Part shown: positions 1 through 6,964 of the stretch, one piece after another
Layout of the letters: the number at the start of each line of letters is the position of its first letter
Position numbering within the stretch: the stretch's first letter is position 1
Assembly (NCBI RefSeq): GCF_001424185.1
Contig: NZ_LMOM01000049.1
Span: forward strand, 1-9,138
Length of the DNA stretch: 9,138 nucleotides
Direction: 5' to 3'
Source: Deinococcus sp. Leaf326
GTDB taxonomy: Bacteria > Deinococcota > Deinococci > Deinococcales > Deinococcaceae
The notes under the pieces: generated by a model
What the model saw: only the letters and a program-made list of their open reading frames with translations
Database searches by the model: none
Told to the model about the DNA's origin: nothing
Program-made: the position numbers and the translations under genes

Positions 1-2
1 TG

Positions 3-326
3 ATCGGCAATGCCGTGAAGTTCACGCAGGGGCAGCACCCCGCCCGCATCCACGTGTGCATGAAGAACCACGAGCAGGACTTCGTGGTGTGCGTGCGGGA
101 CAACGGCGTGGGTTTCAACATGCGCCAGAAGGACCGGCTGTTCGGCATGTTTCAGCGCTTGCACCCCGCCGAGGACTTCAGCGGCGTGGGGATGGGTCTC
201 GCCCTCGTGCGGCGACTCGTCCACCGCCACGGCGGCCGGGCCTGGGCCGAGAGTACGCCGGGTCAGGGCGCGACCTTCTACTTCGCCCTCCCCCGCCAGC
301 CCGATCTGCTCCGCGACGGTTGTTGA
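3..326 (+). CDS. Sensor histidine kinase, C-terminal ATP-binding domain (5' end outside window)
   Basis: Only the C-terminal catalytic domain of a two-component sensor kinase is present; the frame is open to the left edge, so the GTG at 15 is internal. It begins inside the N box (I-G-N-A-V-K-F-T, nt 3-26), followed by the G1 box DNGVGF (nt 99-116), the F box FGMFQRLH and the G2 box GVGMGLALV, and ends with the usual HGGRAWAES...GATFYFALP strand. All the ATP/Mg-binding residues expected in this segment are present, so this kinase is probably active. The style resembles the kinase modules of bacteriophytochrome and PAS-type kinases, but the sensor part is not visible. The next gene on the same strand, 122 bp downstream, is a degenerate relative. 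No response regulator is seen in the window. Confidence 0.9.
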   Translation: MGNAVKFTQGQHPARIHVCMKNHEQDFVVCVRDNGVGFNMRQKDRLFGMFQRLHPAEDFSGVGMGLALVRRLVHRHGGRAWAESTPGQGATFYFALPRQPDLLRDGC

Positions 327-448
327 CCGCCAGGGCTGCTGGCCTGAGTGTATACATCGGCGGATTGCTGAAGATACTTGAGCCCACCTCAATAAAAGTT
401 GTCGTACACGCGAGGGTGTAGTTAAAGCGCCTACACTACAGTGCATTT
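327..448. other. Intergenic region between the two kinase genes
   Basis: This 122-bp gap is less GC-rich than its flanks. It contains an 8-bp palindrome TGTATACA (349-356). It also has a cluster of small inverted repeats just before the next gene: TACAC (405-409) against GTGTA (416-420), GTGTAG (416-421) against CTACAC (431-436), and CACT-AC-AGTG (434-443). No T-rich terminator hairpin is evident after the first kinase. The repeats may be regulator sites, but none matches an operator I can name. Confidence 0.4.
437..442 (+). promoter_or_regulatory. Putative leaderless promoter -10 box (TACAGT)
   Basis: TACAGT fits TANNNT and ends 6 nt before the ATG at 449, which would place transcription start on or beside the start codon. 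No Shine-Dalgarno lies between them, as expected for a leaderless mRNA. No convincing -35 box is visible at 17-18 nt spacing. The box overlaps the palindrome CACT-AC-AGTG (434-443), so a protein bound there would block initiation. An alternative is TACACT (432-437), giving a leader of about 5 nt. Confidence 0.4.
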
Positions 449-2464
449 ATGTCCTCCCATGACGATCCGCCCCCATTTTCGGCAGCTCAGGCGCTGGAAA
501 AGATTCCCGAGCGGATCAGCGACGCCTACTGCGTGCTTGACCGGGAGTTCCGTATCCAGAGCGTGAATGGGGCGACCGAGCGCCTGCTTGGCCTGTCACG
601 GACAACTATCGTGGGACGTTCACACTGGGAGGTGTTCCCAGCTTCCGTAGACGCCCCCATCGGCGCTGCACTCCGGCGGGTCGTCGAGGAAGGAACCGAG
701 GAGCATCTGGCCCATCATTACGTAGGAGAGGGCTACGACCTGTATCTGGAGGTGGACGCCTATCCTACGGAGGAGGGCGGGATTGCTCTGTTCTGGCGCA
801 ACGTCACGGAGCGAGTTCAGGCCAAGCTGACGCTGCAGGCAAGTGAGGCGAAGTACCGCACCCTGTTCAACGAGATGGATGAGGCGTACGCCGTCGTCGA
901 GGTGCTCGCCGACGCTCAGGGGCAATGGACTGATTTCCTCTTCATCGACGCGAATCCTGCGTTCGTGCGGCATACCGGAATGCCCTACCCCGTGGGGCGC
1001 ATGGCGACCGAACTGTTAGGGAGGCCGAACCCGAGATGGGCCGAGCTCTACGGACGGGTCGTCGAGACAGGGGAGGCGCTGCGGGTGGAGGAGAGCGAAC
1101 TTACACTTGGCCGTATCTTCGACTTGAATATCTTTCGTCTGGGGAATGAAGCAAGCCGACGGATTGCTGTGCTCTTCACCGACGTCACGGAACGGCGACA
1201 GGCTCAGGACGCATTGCGCGGGAGCGAGGAGCGGCAGACCTTTCTGCTGAAGCTCAGCGACACGCTGCGGGCGCAACCTGATGTGGATGCGGTGGTGAAC
1301 CGGGCGCTGGGCCTGCTGGCCGAGCAGCTGAACTTGGACCGCTGCTATATCGGCGTATACCGAATTGAAGATGACTGGGGCGAGTTTCCCTATCAGGTGG
1401 GCAACGACCGCGTGCCGCCCGTGCCGAGTGGCGTGCGCCTGTCGGATTTTCCGGATGCCCTCCGGGTAGCGATTGACCAGACACTGGCGATCGGTGACGT
1501 CGCCCACGCCGCCGAACTCTCTGAACAGGACCGGCAGAATCTTGGCGCCCTCGGCATGGGCGCGCTTGTCGCCTCGACCCTGCGCAAGGGTCAGGGGCGG
1601 CCGTTCTGGTCGATCGTCGTCGTTTCTGCGACCGCCCGGCACTGGACGGCCAGTGAGATTGCTCTGATCGAAGAGGTCACCGAGCGCATCTGGACCGCTG
1701 TTGAGCGCGCCCAAGCAGAAGAGGCTCTCCGGGCCGTCAACACCAGCCTTGAGGAGAAGGTCGAAGAGCGGACCCGCCGCCTCGCCGACCTGAACGCGGA
1801 ACTGGGGACGCTCATTACCCGCACCGCCCGGACGCTGGAAGCCCCGGTCGGGTATCTGAGCCAGTTCTTGGCAGCGGGGCAGGACGGAGAAGGGGTGCAA
1901 GAGCTGACGCCCTCGACGCTTTCGACGCTTCATGACGAGTTGAGCCGGCTCAAGGGGATCACCCAGGATCTCCAACAACTCGCTCAATTGGAAGTCCATG
2001 ATCTGCGCCGCGACCTGCTACCGCTGAGCGAACTGTTCGCTGAAGTGCGGGAAGCTTTAGGAGAAACACGGGTCGCTTGGTCGGTTCGGCCCTTGCCTAT
2101 CGTGCGAGGCGACCGGGCTTTGCTCCGGCAGGCGCTCGAGGTGGTGCTGAAGTTCACCTTGAGTGAGACTCGGGGAGCGCGGCAGGTGGAGGCGTACAGC
2201 CAAGACGTCGACGGCGAAGTCTGGGTCACGGTTCAGGATGACGGCGTCAGTCTTGGTGGTGAGGAGGCCGCCACCCTGTTTGATCTGGCGGTGCGCAGTG
2301 AGCAATCTGTGCCGCTGTTGGAGGGCAGCGGCCTGGCACAGGCCCGACGAATTCTGGCGAGGCATGGAGGCTGGGCCTGGGCCGAGGCATTGAGAGGAGG
2401 GCGGATTATCCTCGCTTTCCCCCGAGACGACACGGTCAATGAGGTCGAAGCGCTATTCGAGTAA
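449..2464 (+). CDS. PAS-PAS-GAF sensor protein with degenerate histidine kinase domain
   Basis: This 671-aa multisensor protein has no signal peptide or membrane segment, so it is predicted cytoplasmic. Domains: PAS 1 about residues 13-125, ending in WRNVTERVQ; PAS 2 about 130-252, ending in LFTDVTERR; GAF about 260-418; coiled-coil linker 419-450; HisKA-like helices 450-515; HATPase-like fold 550-660. The H box reads T-A-R-T-L-E-A-P, where S-H-D-L-R-A/T-P is usual, so Arg461 replaces the phospho-acceptor His. The N box (L-R-Q-A-L-E-V-V-L-K-F-T, 559-570) lacks the Mg-chelating Asn. G1 is changed to DDGVSL (597-602) and G2 to GSGLAQA (626-632), though both keep their glycines. The kinase fold seems retained but phosphotransfer is probably lost. 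It may act as a pseudokinase partner of a second kinase, perhaps the one just upstream. Fold assignment is confident; function is inferred. Confidence 0.88.
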   Translation: MSSHDDPPPFSAAQALEKIPERISDAYCVLDREFRIQSVNGATERLLGLSRTTIVGRSHWEVFPASVDAPIGAALRRVVEEGTEEHLAHHYVGEGYDLYLEVDAYPTEEGGIALFWRNVTERVQAKLTLQASEAKYRTLFNEMDEAYAVVEVLADAQGQWTDFLFIDANPAFVRHTGMPYPVGRMATELLGRPNPRWAELYGRVVETGEALRVEESELTLGRIFDLNIFRLGNEASRRIAVLFTDVTERRQAQDALRGSEERQTFLLKLSDTLRAQPDVDAVVNRALGLLAEQLNLDRCYIGVYRIEDDWGEFPYQVGNDRVPPVPSGVRLSDFPDALRVAIDQTLAIGDVAHAAELSEQDRQNLGALGMGALVASTLRKGQGRPFWSIVVVSATARHWTASEIALIEEVTERIWTAVERAQAEEALRAVNTSLEEKVEERTRRLADLNAELGTLITRTARTLEAPVGYLSQFLAAGQDGEGVQELTPSTLSTLHDELSRLKGITQDLQQLAQLEVHDLRRDLLPLSELFAEVREALGETRVAWSVRPLPIVRGDRALLRQALEVVLKFTLSETRGARQVEAYSQDVDGEVWVTVQDDGVSLGGEEAATLFDLAVRSEQSVPLLEGSGLAQARRILARHGGWAWAEALRGGRIILAFPRDDTVNEVEALFE

Positions 2465-2654
2465 GGAAGAGCGGGAGTGGATCATCCAGATCTTCTCTGC
2501 AGACTCTGACGAGTTCGACGCGGTTTACCGGATCGTCGATGCCTATCCTGCAGCGCTGCTCTGGGCTCTAGCCTGTGCCGTCGAACAGAGGCTCGGGGCG
2601 CTTCCCGGCAGTGAGCGCGAGCATGAGGCCGTCTTTGCGAGGAACAGCGCCTGA
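2439..2654 (+). CDS. Small hypothetical protein overlapping the kinase 3' end
   Basis: I do not recognise this 71-aa ORF. The ATG overlaps the last 26 nt of the sensor gene in another frame, and no clear Shine-Dalgarno precedes it, so any expression would depend on translational coupling. The N-terminus is basic (MRSKRYSSKEER), followed by an acidic stretch (ADSDEFDAVYR) and a predicted helix (PAALLWALACAVEQRL). The best support for it being real comes from a second, broken copy at 3411-3516. Residues 32-71 align there without gaps except one 18-bp deletion, and 11 of 19 differing codons are synonymous, as expected if both copies were once selected as protein. Another start within the ORF is possible. 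Function unknown. Confidence 0.5.
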   Translation: MRSKRYSSKEEREWIIQIFSADSDEFDAVYRIVDAYPAALLWALACAVEQRLGALPGSEREHEAVFARNSA

Positions 2655-2665
2655 AGGACAGAACC

Positions 2666-2776
2666 TCGTTTAGGGCTCATCGGCCTGAACTGCGATAGAG
2701 ACGGTATCGCGCCATAGCGTCTCCACTTTTGACCAGCTGAGGGCCGCTGGAGAGGTCCTATGCGAGCCCTAAACGA
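2666..2776. repeat. 111-nt structured element bounded by a 13-bp inverted repeat
   Basis: TCGTTTAGGGCTC (2666-2678) is repeated exactly, inverted, as GAGCCCTAAACGA (2764-2776). The 85 nt between them hold further inverted pairs: GCGATA (2692-2697) with TATCGC (2705-2710); GAGACG (2698-2703) with CGTCTC (2718-2723); CCAGC (2733-2737) with GCTGG (2746-2750); GACC (2731-2734) with GGTC (2754-2757). It lies in the 237-bp gap between the 71-aa ORF and the SRPBCC gene and starts just where homology to the second ORF copy ends. It may be a miniature inverted-repeat element or a structured RNA; no target-site duplication is visible. Confidence 0.45.
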
Positions 2777-2891
2777 AGTGGTTTCACCAAGGGGTGCGGG
2801 CGCGCACAACGTATCTAATTCAATCAGACCGGCACCGGAACCAGGGACAAGGCCACGGCTCTGCGCTCCCCGAGGGCGACAGTACTGGCCT

Positions 2892-3325
2892 TCAGGAGGA
2901 CGACAGGTCCTCTTGCATGGCCCGCGCCTGAGCTTCGAACCCTGCCTGCACCCAACGCACGGGGACGAAGGCGGCGCCTCGGTGGTGTAGGCCGTGTGGC
3001 CGTTTGGGAGGCGCGTGAGCGTCTGTACCCGCTCTGAGCGCAGGAGGCCCCAGCGGGCCAACGGACTGTCGTACCGCCAGGCGACTAGCGCCGCCCCGTC
3101 GGCAGGAGCGTGTATGCGCGTGACCTGTTCGTCGGAAGAGATGTACCGTCCCTCACGCCAGCGCAGCCGGAAGCGCATCTGCACGCCCTCGGCCGCGCGG
3201 CGGGCTCCCGTGACGTCCACCACGAAGGGATTCCAGCGCCTGTAGGCGCTGAAGTCCACGAGCAGTTCAAAGACCCGTTCCAGCGGGGCCTGAAGCGTGA
3301 TCTCAGCGCGGGCGGCATGGGGCAT
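2892..3325 (-). pseudogene. SRPBCC-family (polyketide cyclase/dehydrase-like) gene with a frameshift
   Basis: The SRPBCC fold forms a hydrophobic ligand-binding cavity; many members bind lipids or polyketides and no specific activity can be assigned here. From ATG 3325-3323 the first 116 codons read MPHAARAEIT..., with the family-like segments APLERVFELLVDFSAYRRWNP and SERVQTLTRLPNGHTAYTTE. Near 2970-2980 the frame breaks. The natural continuation, AAFVPVRWVQAGFEAQARAM followed by QEDLSSS, lies in another minus-strand frame and ends at TGA 2892. One missing base would account for it; repaired, the protein would be about 144 aa, a normal length. Without repair the original frame runs on through unrelated sequence to 2543. 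It could be a true mutation or a sequencing error. A perfect-looking leaderless promoter suggests recent function. Confidence 0.75.
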
Positions 3326-3332
3326 GCGGGGC

Positions 3333-3338
3333 AGTATA
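3333..3338 (-). promoter_or_regulatory. Leaderless promoter -10 box (TATACT) for the SRPBCC gene
   Basis: On the minus strand TATACT (3338 down to 3333) matches TATAAT at five of six positions and ends 7 nt before the ATG at 3325. This is the spacing expected when transcription begins at the start codon. There is no Shine-Dalgarno in between and no clear -35 box. Confidence 0.5.
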
Positions 3339-3410
3339 GCGGGGGAGCAGGCCCTCAGAACCTCCACGAACCCCCTGGGCACCGGCCTTGACCCGAAGCG
3401 TGCCTGGTCA

Positions 3411-3516
3411 GATCGTCGATGCTTAGGCTCTGGCTTGCGCCGTTGAGGAGCGGCTCGGGGTGCTCCCAGACAGTGAGCAGAAACGTGAGGCCGTCTTCGT
3501 CAGGGACAGCGCATGA
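3411..3516 (+). pseudogene. Truncated second copy of the 71-aa ORF
   Basis: Nucleotides 3411-3523 align with 2531-2661 without any gap except one of 18 nt (131 against 113 nt). The missing 18 nt span TA[T CCT GCA GCG CTG CTC TG]G in the first copy and leave a TAG stop at 3424-3426. Downstream the same frame continues A-L-A-C-A-V-E-E-R-L-G-V-L-P-D-S-E and on to the same C-terminus, ...RDSA, with TGA at 3514-3516. The 5' 31 codons are absent. Eleven codon differences are synonymous and eight change the residue. It lies just beyond the 3' end of the monooxygenase gene, on the opposite strand. Confidence 0.65.
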
Positions 3517-3526
3517 AGGACAGGAC

Positions 3527-3548
3527 GGATTCTGTACGTTGCAGATCC
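3527..3548 (-). terminator. Possible hairpin after the operon's last gene
   Basis: Directly after the monooxygenase stop (3550) the minus strand can form GGATCTG (3548-3542), a 7-nt loop, and CAGaATCC (3534-3527) with a single bulge. There is no U-tract, so this is at best a weak terminator for the four-gene operon. Confidence 0.3.
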
Positions 3549-3549
3549 A

Positions 3550-5139
3550 TCAACCCCCACGCCTCGCCTGCGTCGGCGGGCGCATGAAGACCAAGGTACC
3601 GTCATTCAACGGCGTGAGCTGAATGGTGTACTTGTCCAGCAAATAGTTCTGGTACACCTGCCAGGGCTGTTTCGTTCCCTGCTTCGGCAACGTTGCCGCG
3701 GCGCGCGCCACGTACCCCGAATTAAACTCCAGCAGAGGTCGTGCTTCTGCCGTCGGGTCCGCCATCGGCGCCACCGAAGTGAAGCCACGCTGATTCATGT
3801 GCGTCAGCAGCCGGCATACGTAATCCGCCGTAAGTTCTGCCTTGAGGGTCCACGAGGAGTTGGTGTACCCGAAGGCGTACGCAAAATTCGGGACGCCCGA
3901 CAACATCATGCCCTTGTAGACGAGTGTGGCTGGTACGTCGAGCGGCGTGCCATCCACCGTGAACTGCATGTCTCCCAGCACGTTGAGCTTGAGGCCCGTG
4001 GCGGTCACAACGATATCCGCCGGAAGTTCTCCCCCACCGGTCAGGCAGATGCCATCCGGGGTAAACGTCTTGATGGTATCCGTCACGATGGACGCCCGGC
4101 CCTCATGGATGACCTGGAACAGATCACCGTCTGGGACGGCACATACCCGTTGATCCCAGGGCTTGTGGTTCGGCGTGAAGTGGCGTGCGTCGAATCTTTC
4201 CCCCACGCGCTCCCGGGCAGCGTCCAGCAGTCGTTGGTTGAACAGGTCGGGTTTGCGACGTGCGATCTGGTAATAGAAGATGCTCGTCAGTACGTTTTTC
4301 CAGCGGATCAGGCCGTGCGCAACCGCTGGGGGCGCGAGTTTCTGGAGCTTCAGCGCGGTCTCGTCGACCAGGGGCCGGACGGCGATATGTGACGGAGAGC
4401 GTTGCAGCATCGTGACGTGCGCTGCGCGGTCCGCGAGGGAAGGGATGAGGGTAACGGCGGTGGCACCACTGCCGATTACCACGACGCGTTTCCCGGCGTA
4501 GTCGAGATCTGCAGGCCAGAACTGCGGGTGAACGATTTGCCCTTGGAAGGTGTCCTCGTTTGGGAAATCAGGGCGGTGGCCCTCGTCATAGCTGTAGTAA
4601 CCGCTACACAGAAATAGGAAGCGGGCCTTACGCGTGACGCTTTGGACGTTCCCTCGGTCGTCGTGCGTCTCGGCCGTGATGTCCCACAATTGTTCCTGAG
4701 ATGACCAGGCGGCTGCCTTCACTTTGTGGTGGAACCGAATCTTCGGCGTGATCCCCGCCTCATCGGAGGCTTCCTGAATGTACTGCCGAATATCCTCACC
4801 CGCCGCGATGGCGTTCTGACCTCGCCAGGGCTTGAAGCTGTACCCAAGCGTATACACATCCGAGTCGGAGCGGACGCCAGGGTAGCGGAACAGGTCCCAG
4901 GTGCCGCCGATCGCTCCACGCGCTTCCAGAACCTCGAAGCGTGTTCCAGGATTTTTGGCGAGCAGGTGCCGCGCAGCCCCAATGCCAGAGAGGCCCGCGC
5001 CGATGATCAGCACGTCCAGCGGCGCTCCATCTTCAACGTGGGAAGGCAAAGTCGGGCGGCGACGGACGGAAGCCCGTTTCACTGCAACGGACAATCCGGC
5101 GAGGACTGCTGCGCCCAGGACAAGTTGACGTCGTTTCAC
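3550..5139 (-). CDS. EthA-like flavin monooxygenase (type I Baeyer-Villiger type)
   Basis: This FAD- and NADPH-dependent enzyme is predicted to insert one oxygen atom into ketones to give esters, or to oxygenate S or N atoms. In the 529-aa product the FAD-binding GAGLSG is at 47-52. The type I BVMO motif GGTWDLFRYPGVRSD (78-92) fits [AG]GxWxxxx[FY]P[GM]xxxD. The fingerprint FQGQIVHPQFWP (198-209) fits FxGxxxHxxxW[PD], and the NADPH-site Rossmann loop GSGATA is at 223-228. The wording resembles EthA/MymA enzymes (about 490-495 aa); the extra length is an N-terminal MKRRQLVLGAAVLAG segment followed by KRASVRRR, a likely membrane anchor or Tat-like signal without a clear cleavage site. The start is GTG at 5139, with GGAGGAG (5153-5147) 7 nt before it, and it overlaps the esterase stop by 4 nt (GTGA). 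It is the last gene of the operon. The exact substrate is not predictable. Confidence 0.92.
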   Translation of the reverse strand: MKRRQLVLGAAVLAGLSVAVKRASVRRRPTLPSHVEDGAPLDVLIIGAGLSGIGAARHLLAKNPGTRFEVLEARGAIGGTWDLFRYPGVRSDSDVYTLGYSFKPWRGQNAIAAGEDIRQYIQEASDEAGITPKIRFHHKVKAAAWSSQEQLWDITAETHDDRGNVQSVTRKARFLFLCSGYYSYDEGHRPDFPNEDTFQGQIVHPQFWPADLDYAGKRVVVIGSGATAVTLIPSLADRAAHVTMLQRSPSHIAVRPLVDETALKLQKLAPPAVAHGLIRWKNVLTSIFYYQIARRKPDLFNQRLLDAARERVGERFDARHFTPNHKPWDQRVCAVPDGDLFQVIHEGRASIVTDTIKTFTPDGICLTGGGELPADIVVTATGLKLNVLGDMQFTVDGTPLDVPATLVYKGMMLSGVPNFAYAFGYTNSSWTLKAELTADYVCRLLTHMNQRGFTSVAPMADPTAEARPLLEFNSGYVARAAATLPKQGTKQPWQVYQNYLLDKYTIQLTPLNDGTLVFMRPPTQARRGG

Positions 5140-6119
5140 GTTGGAACTCCTCCGGAAAGACTGAGATTTCGGGCAATCTGCTTGTACACGTCTTTGGCCT
5201 CTGGAATCGCGGGCACAGCCATAAAGACGTGAAACCCACCAGGAGTCTCATATAGACGTACGTCCGCGCCCGCCTCCAAGGCTTGGCGGTGGAAGGTGCG
5301 GGCGTCCACGATGAAGAGGTCGTCGGTGCCCTGGAACACATCGATGGGCGACAACCCCGTGAGGTCAGCGCGCAGGGGGCTGAGCCAGGGGTGCTGTGGG
5401 TTGGCGTTCCCTGCCCACCAGCGGCCAACCAGGCACAGAGTGTCGACGCGCAGCATGACATCCCGCGGCTCCACCTCCCGGATGCGTGGGTCGCTGAGGG
5501 AGAGATCAAGCCAGGGGGCGAACAGCACCACGCGGCCTGGCTGAGGAAGGCCAGCGTCACGGTACCGGATAGCCTGACCCAGAGCCAGCGCGCCGCCTGC
5601 TGAGTCGCCGCACAGCACGACCCGTTCGGCGGGCATACGCGTGAGCAGGTCCCGGTACACAGTTTCGAGCAGCAGGTACGCGGCTTCGAACGTATGCTCG
5701 GGCGCCAGCGGATATAGGGGGACAGTGACGCTGGCACCTGTGGATCGGATGAGGGCTTCGAGCAGGTCCCAGTGGTTGCGGAGGAGTGGGTGAACATAAG
5801 CTCCACCGTGCGTGTAGATCACGTGCCATCCCGAGGCGTCCTTCCGAGGCGTGAGCAGGTAGACGGTAGATCCGTCGACCTGACGCTCCTGCACGTCGCA
5901 CAGGGCCCGCAGAGACGCCGTGATCGGCGCAGGTTGCGGGTAGGGACGCGTACGGGCTGTGCGTTCCATGTCTGCAAGGTCGACGGGTCTTCTCCTCATG
6001 CGCAGGACAGTCTTGATGATGTGCATGGACAGGCTGGGCCGAGTAGAGGTGGCACGGTGGAGAAGCAGGCCACCCAGGAGGACTGAGGCACTCAGGACGG
6101 CACGGCGCGCGTGGGTCAT
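5136..6119 (-). CDS. HSL/LipR-type alpha/beta hydrolase (esterase)
   Basis: This 327-aa carboxylesterase of the hormone-sensitive-lipase group shows the oxyanion motif HGGAY (104-108), the nucleophile elbow GDSAGG (171-176, Ser173), the acid region GTDDL (Asp266 or Asp267) and the catalytic His in GGFHVF (His297). The N-terminus MTHARRAVLSASVLLGGLLL is a basic start plus a short hydrophobic stretch (7-20), like the start of the downstream monooxygenase, so membrane association is likely. ATG 6119 is preceded by GAGGT (6129-6125) 5 nt upstream and overlaps the SDR stop by 4 nt (ATGA). As neighbour of a BVMO it is the natural candidate to cleave the ester product. Mycobacterial LipR has the same neighbour relationship with MymA. 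Substrate specificity is inferred. Confidence 0.9.
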   Translation of the reverse strand: MTHARRAVLSASVLLGGLLLHRATSTRPSLSMHIIKTVLRMRRRPVDLADMERTARTRPYPQPAPITASLRALCDVQERQVDGSTVYLLTPRKDASGWHVIYTHGGAYVHPLLRNHWDLLEALIRSTGASVTVPLYPLAPEHTFEAAYLLLETVYRDLLTRMPAERVVLCGDSAGGALALGQAIRYRDAGLPQPGRVVLFAPWLDLSLSDPRIREVEPRDVMLRVDTLCLVGRWWAGNANPQHPWLSPLRADLTGLSPIDVFQGTDDLFIVDARTFHRQALEAGADVRLYETPGGFHVFMAVPAIPEAKDVYKQIARNLSLSGGVPT

Positions 6120-6964
6120 CTCTGACCTCGGGAGCGGTTGGCCAGCAGGCGGCCCATTACCTGCCAGTACGTGCCGGGCAGGAGGCGTGCCAGCAAGTCC
6201 AGCACTTTGGCATCAGTGCCGACAATGACGCGGGGGCTTCTCCGCTCTACACCCTGCAGGATGATGCATGCAGCTTCGGCAGGCGAGAGGCGCAGGAGGC
6301 GGTTGTTGGCCTCGCGTTGCGCCTGGACTTCCTGAGCGGTGCTTTGGACGCCGCTGCCCACCGGGGCGCTGTTGGCGATGTTCGTCCGTACACCTCCCGG
6401 ATGCACGACGGTGACGCCAATACCGTTTGGCGCGAGCTCATGCCGAAGGACTTCGCTGAAGCCGCGCACGGCAAATTTGCTGGCGGCGTACGCACTTTGC
6501 CCAGGCGGGCCGATGATGCCGTACAGGCTGGAGACATTTACGACATGCGGGGACAGTTCGGCCTTCAGGGCAGGTAGGAACGCCTTGCACATGGCGACCA
6601 CTGCACGGAAGTTGATGCCCTGCACCCACTCAAACTCTTCAAGGGTCACTTCGTCAAAGGTGCCGCCCAGCGCCACGCCGGCGTTGTTGATCAGTAAGGT
6701 CACGCGGCGGTGCTCGCGCAGGACGGCGTCGGCGAGGGTGGGAATCTCAGCGGTGTGGCTGAGGTCGAAGGCATGCGTGGTGACGTGGAGGTCCGGGTGT
6801 TGGGCCCGCAGTGCATTCGCAATCCGCTTGAGGCCGTCCTCGTCCCGGTCGATCAAGGCGAGGTGGCTACCGCGCTGCGCGAGGTCGGTGGCCAGAGCAA
6901 GACCGATGCCGCTGGCGGCACCAGTGAGGACGGCGACGCCCCCCGTGAAGCTGTAGGGATTCAT
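6116..6964 (-). CDS. Short-chain dehydrogenase/reductase (SDR)
   Basis: This is a 282-aa classical SDR with NAD(P)-linked alcohol/ketone chemistry. The cofactor loop TGAASGIG is at 14-21, NNAG at 93-96, the structural Asn is Asn118 (GINFR), and the catalytic set is Ser146, Tyr159 and Lys163 (YAASK). The C-terminal part (RVIVGTDAKVLDLLARLLPG) resembles SDRs of the SadH-like group found near monooxygenases. D40 after the second strand (ALIDRDE) suggests NAD rather than NADP preference; this is an inference. The start ATG 6964 has AGGAGA (6976-6971) 6 nt upstream and overlaps the preceding hydrolase stop by 4 nt (ATGA). In the operon it probably makes the ketone used by the monooxygenase, or reduces an aldehyde or ketone product. 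Confidence 0.92.
   Translation of the reverse strand: MNPYSFTGGVAVLTGAASGIGLALATDLAQRGSHLALIDRDEDGLKRIANALRAQHPDLHVTTHAFDLSHTAEIPTLADAVLREHRRVTLLINNAGVALGGTFDEVTLEEFEWVQGINFRAVVAMCKAFLPALKAELSPHVVNVSSLYGIIGPPGQSAYAASKFAVRGFSEVLRHELAPNGIGVTVVHPGGVRTNIANSAPVGSGVQSTAQEVQAQREANNRLLRLSPAEAACIILQGVERRSPRVIVGTDAKVLDLLARLLPGTYWQVMGRLLANRSRGQR

Noticed and set aside
1016..1999. Long minus-strand ORF (327 codons) opposite the PAS-GAF kinase gene
   Set aside because: It is a shadow of the plus-strand gene, which shows clear PAS, GAF and kinase motifs; the antisense product has no recognisable domain.
2543..2977. Continuation of the SRPBCC frame to give a 279-codon minus-strand ORF
   Set aside because: After codon 116 the product loses family character, while good family sequence resumes in another frame ending at 2892; the extension is a frameshift artefact crossing the inverted-repeat element.
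3799..4392. 197-codon plus-strand ORF inside the monooxygenase gene
   Set aside because: Shadow of a strongly supported minus-strand gene; no motif of its own.
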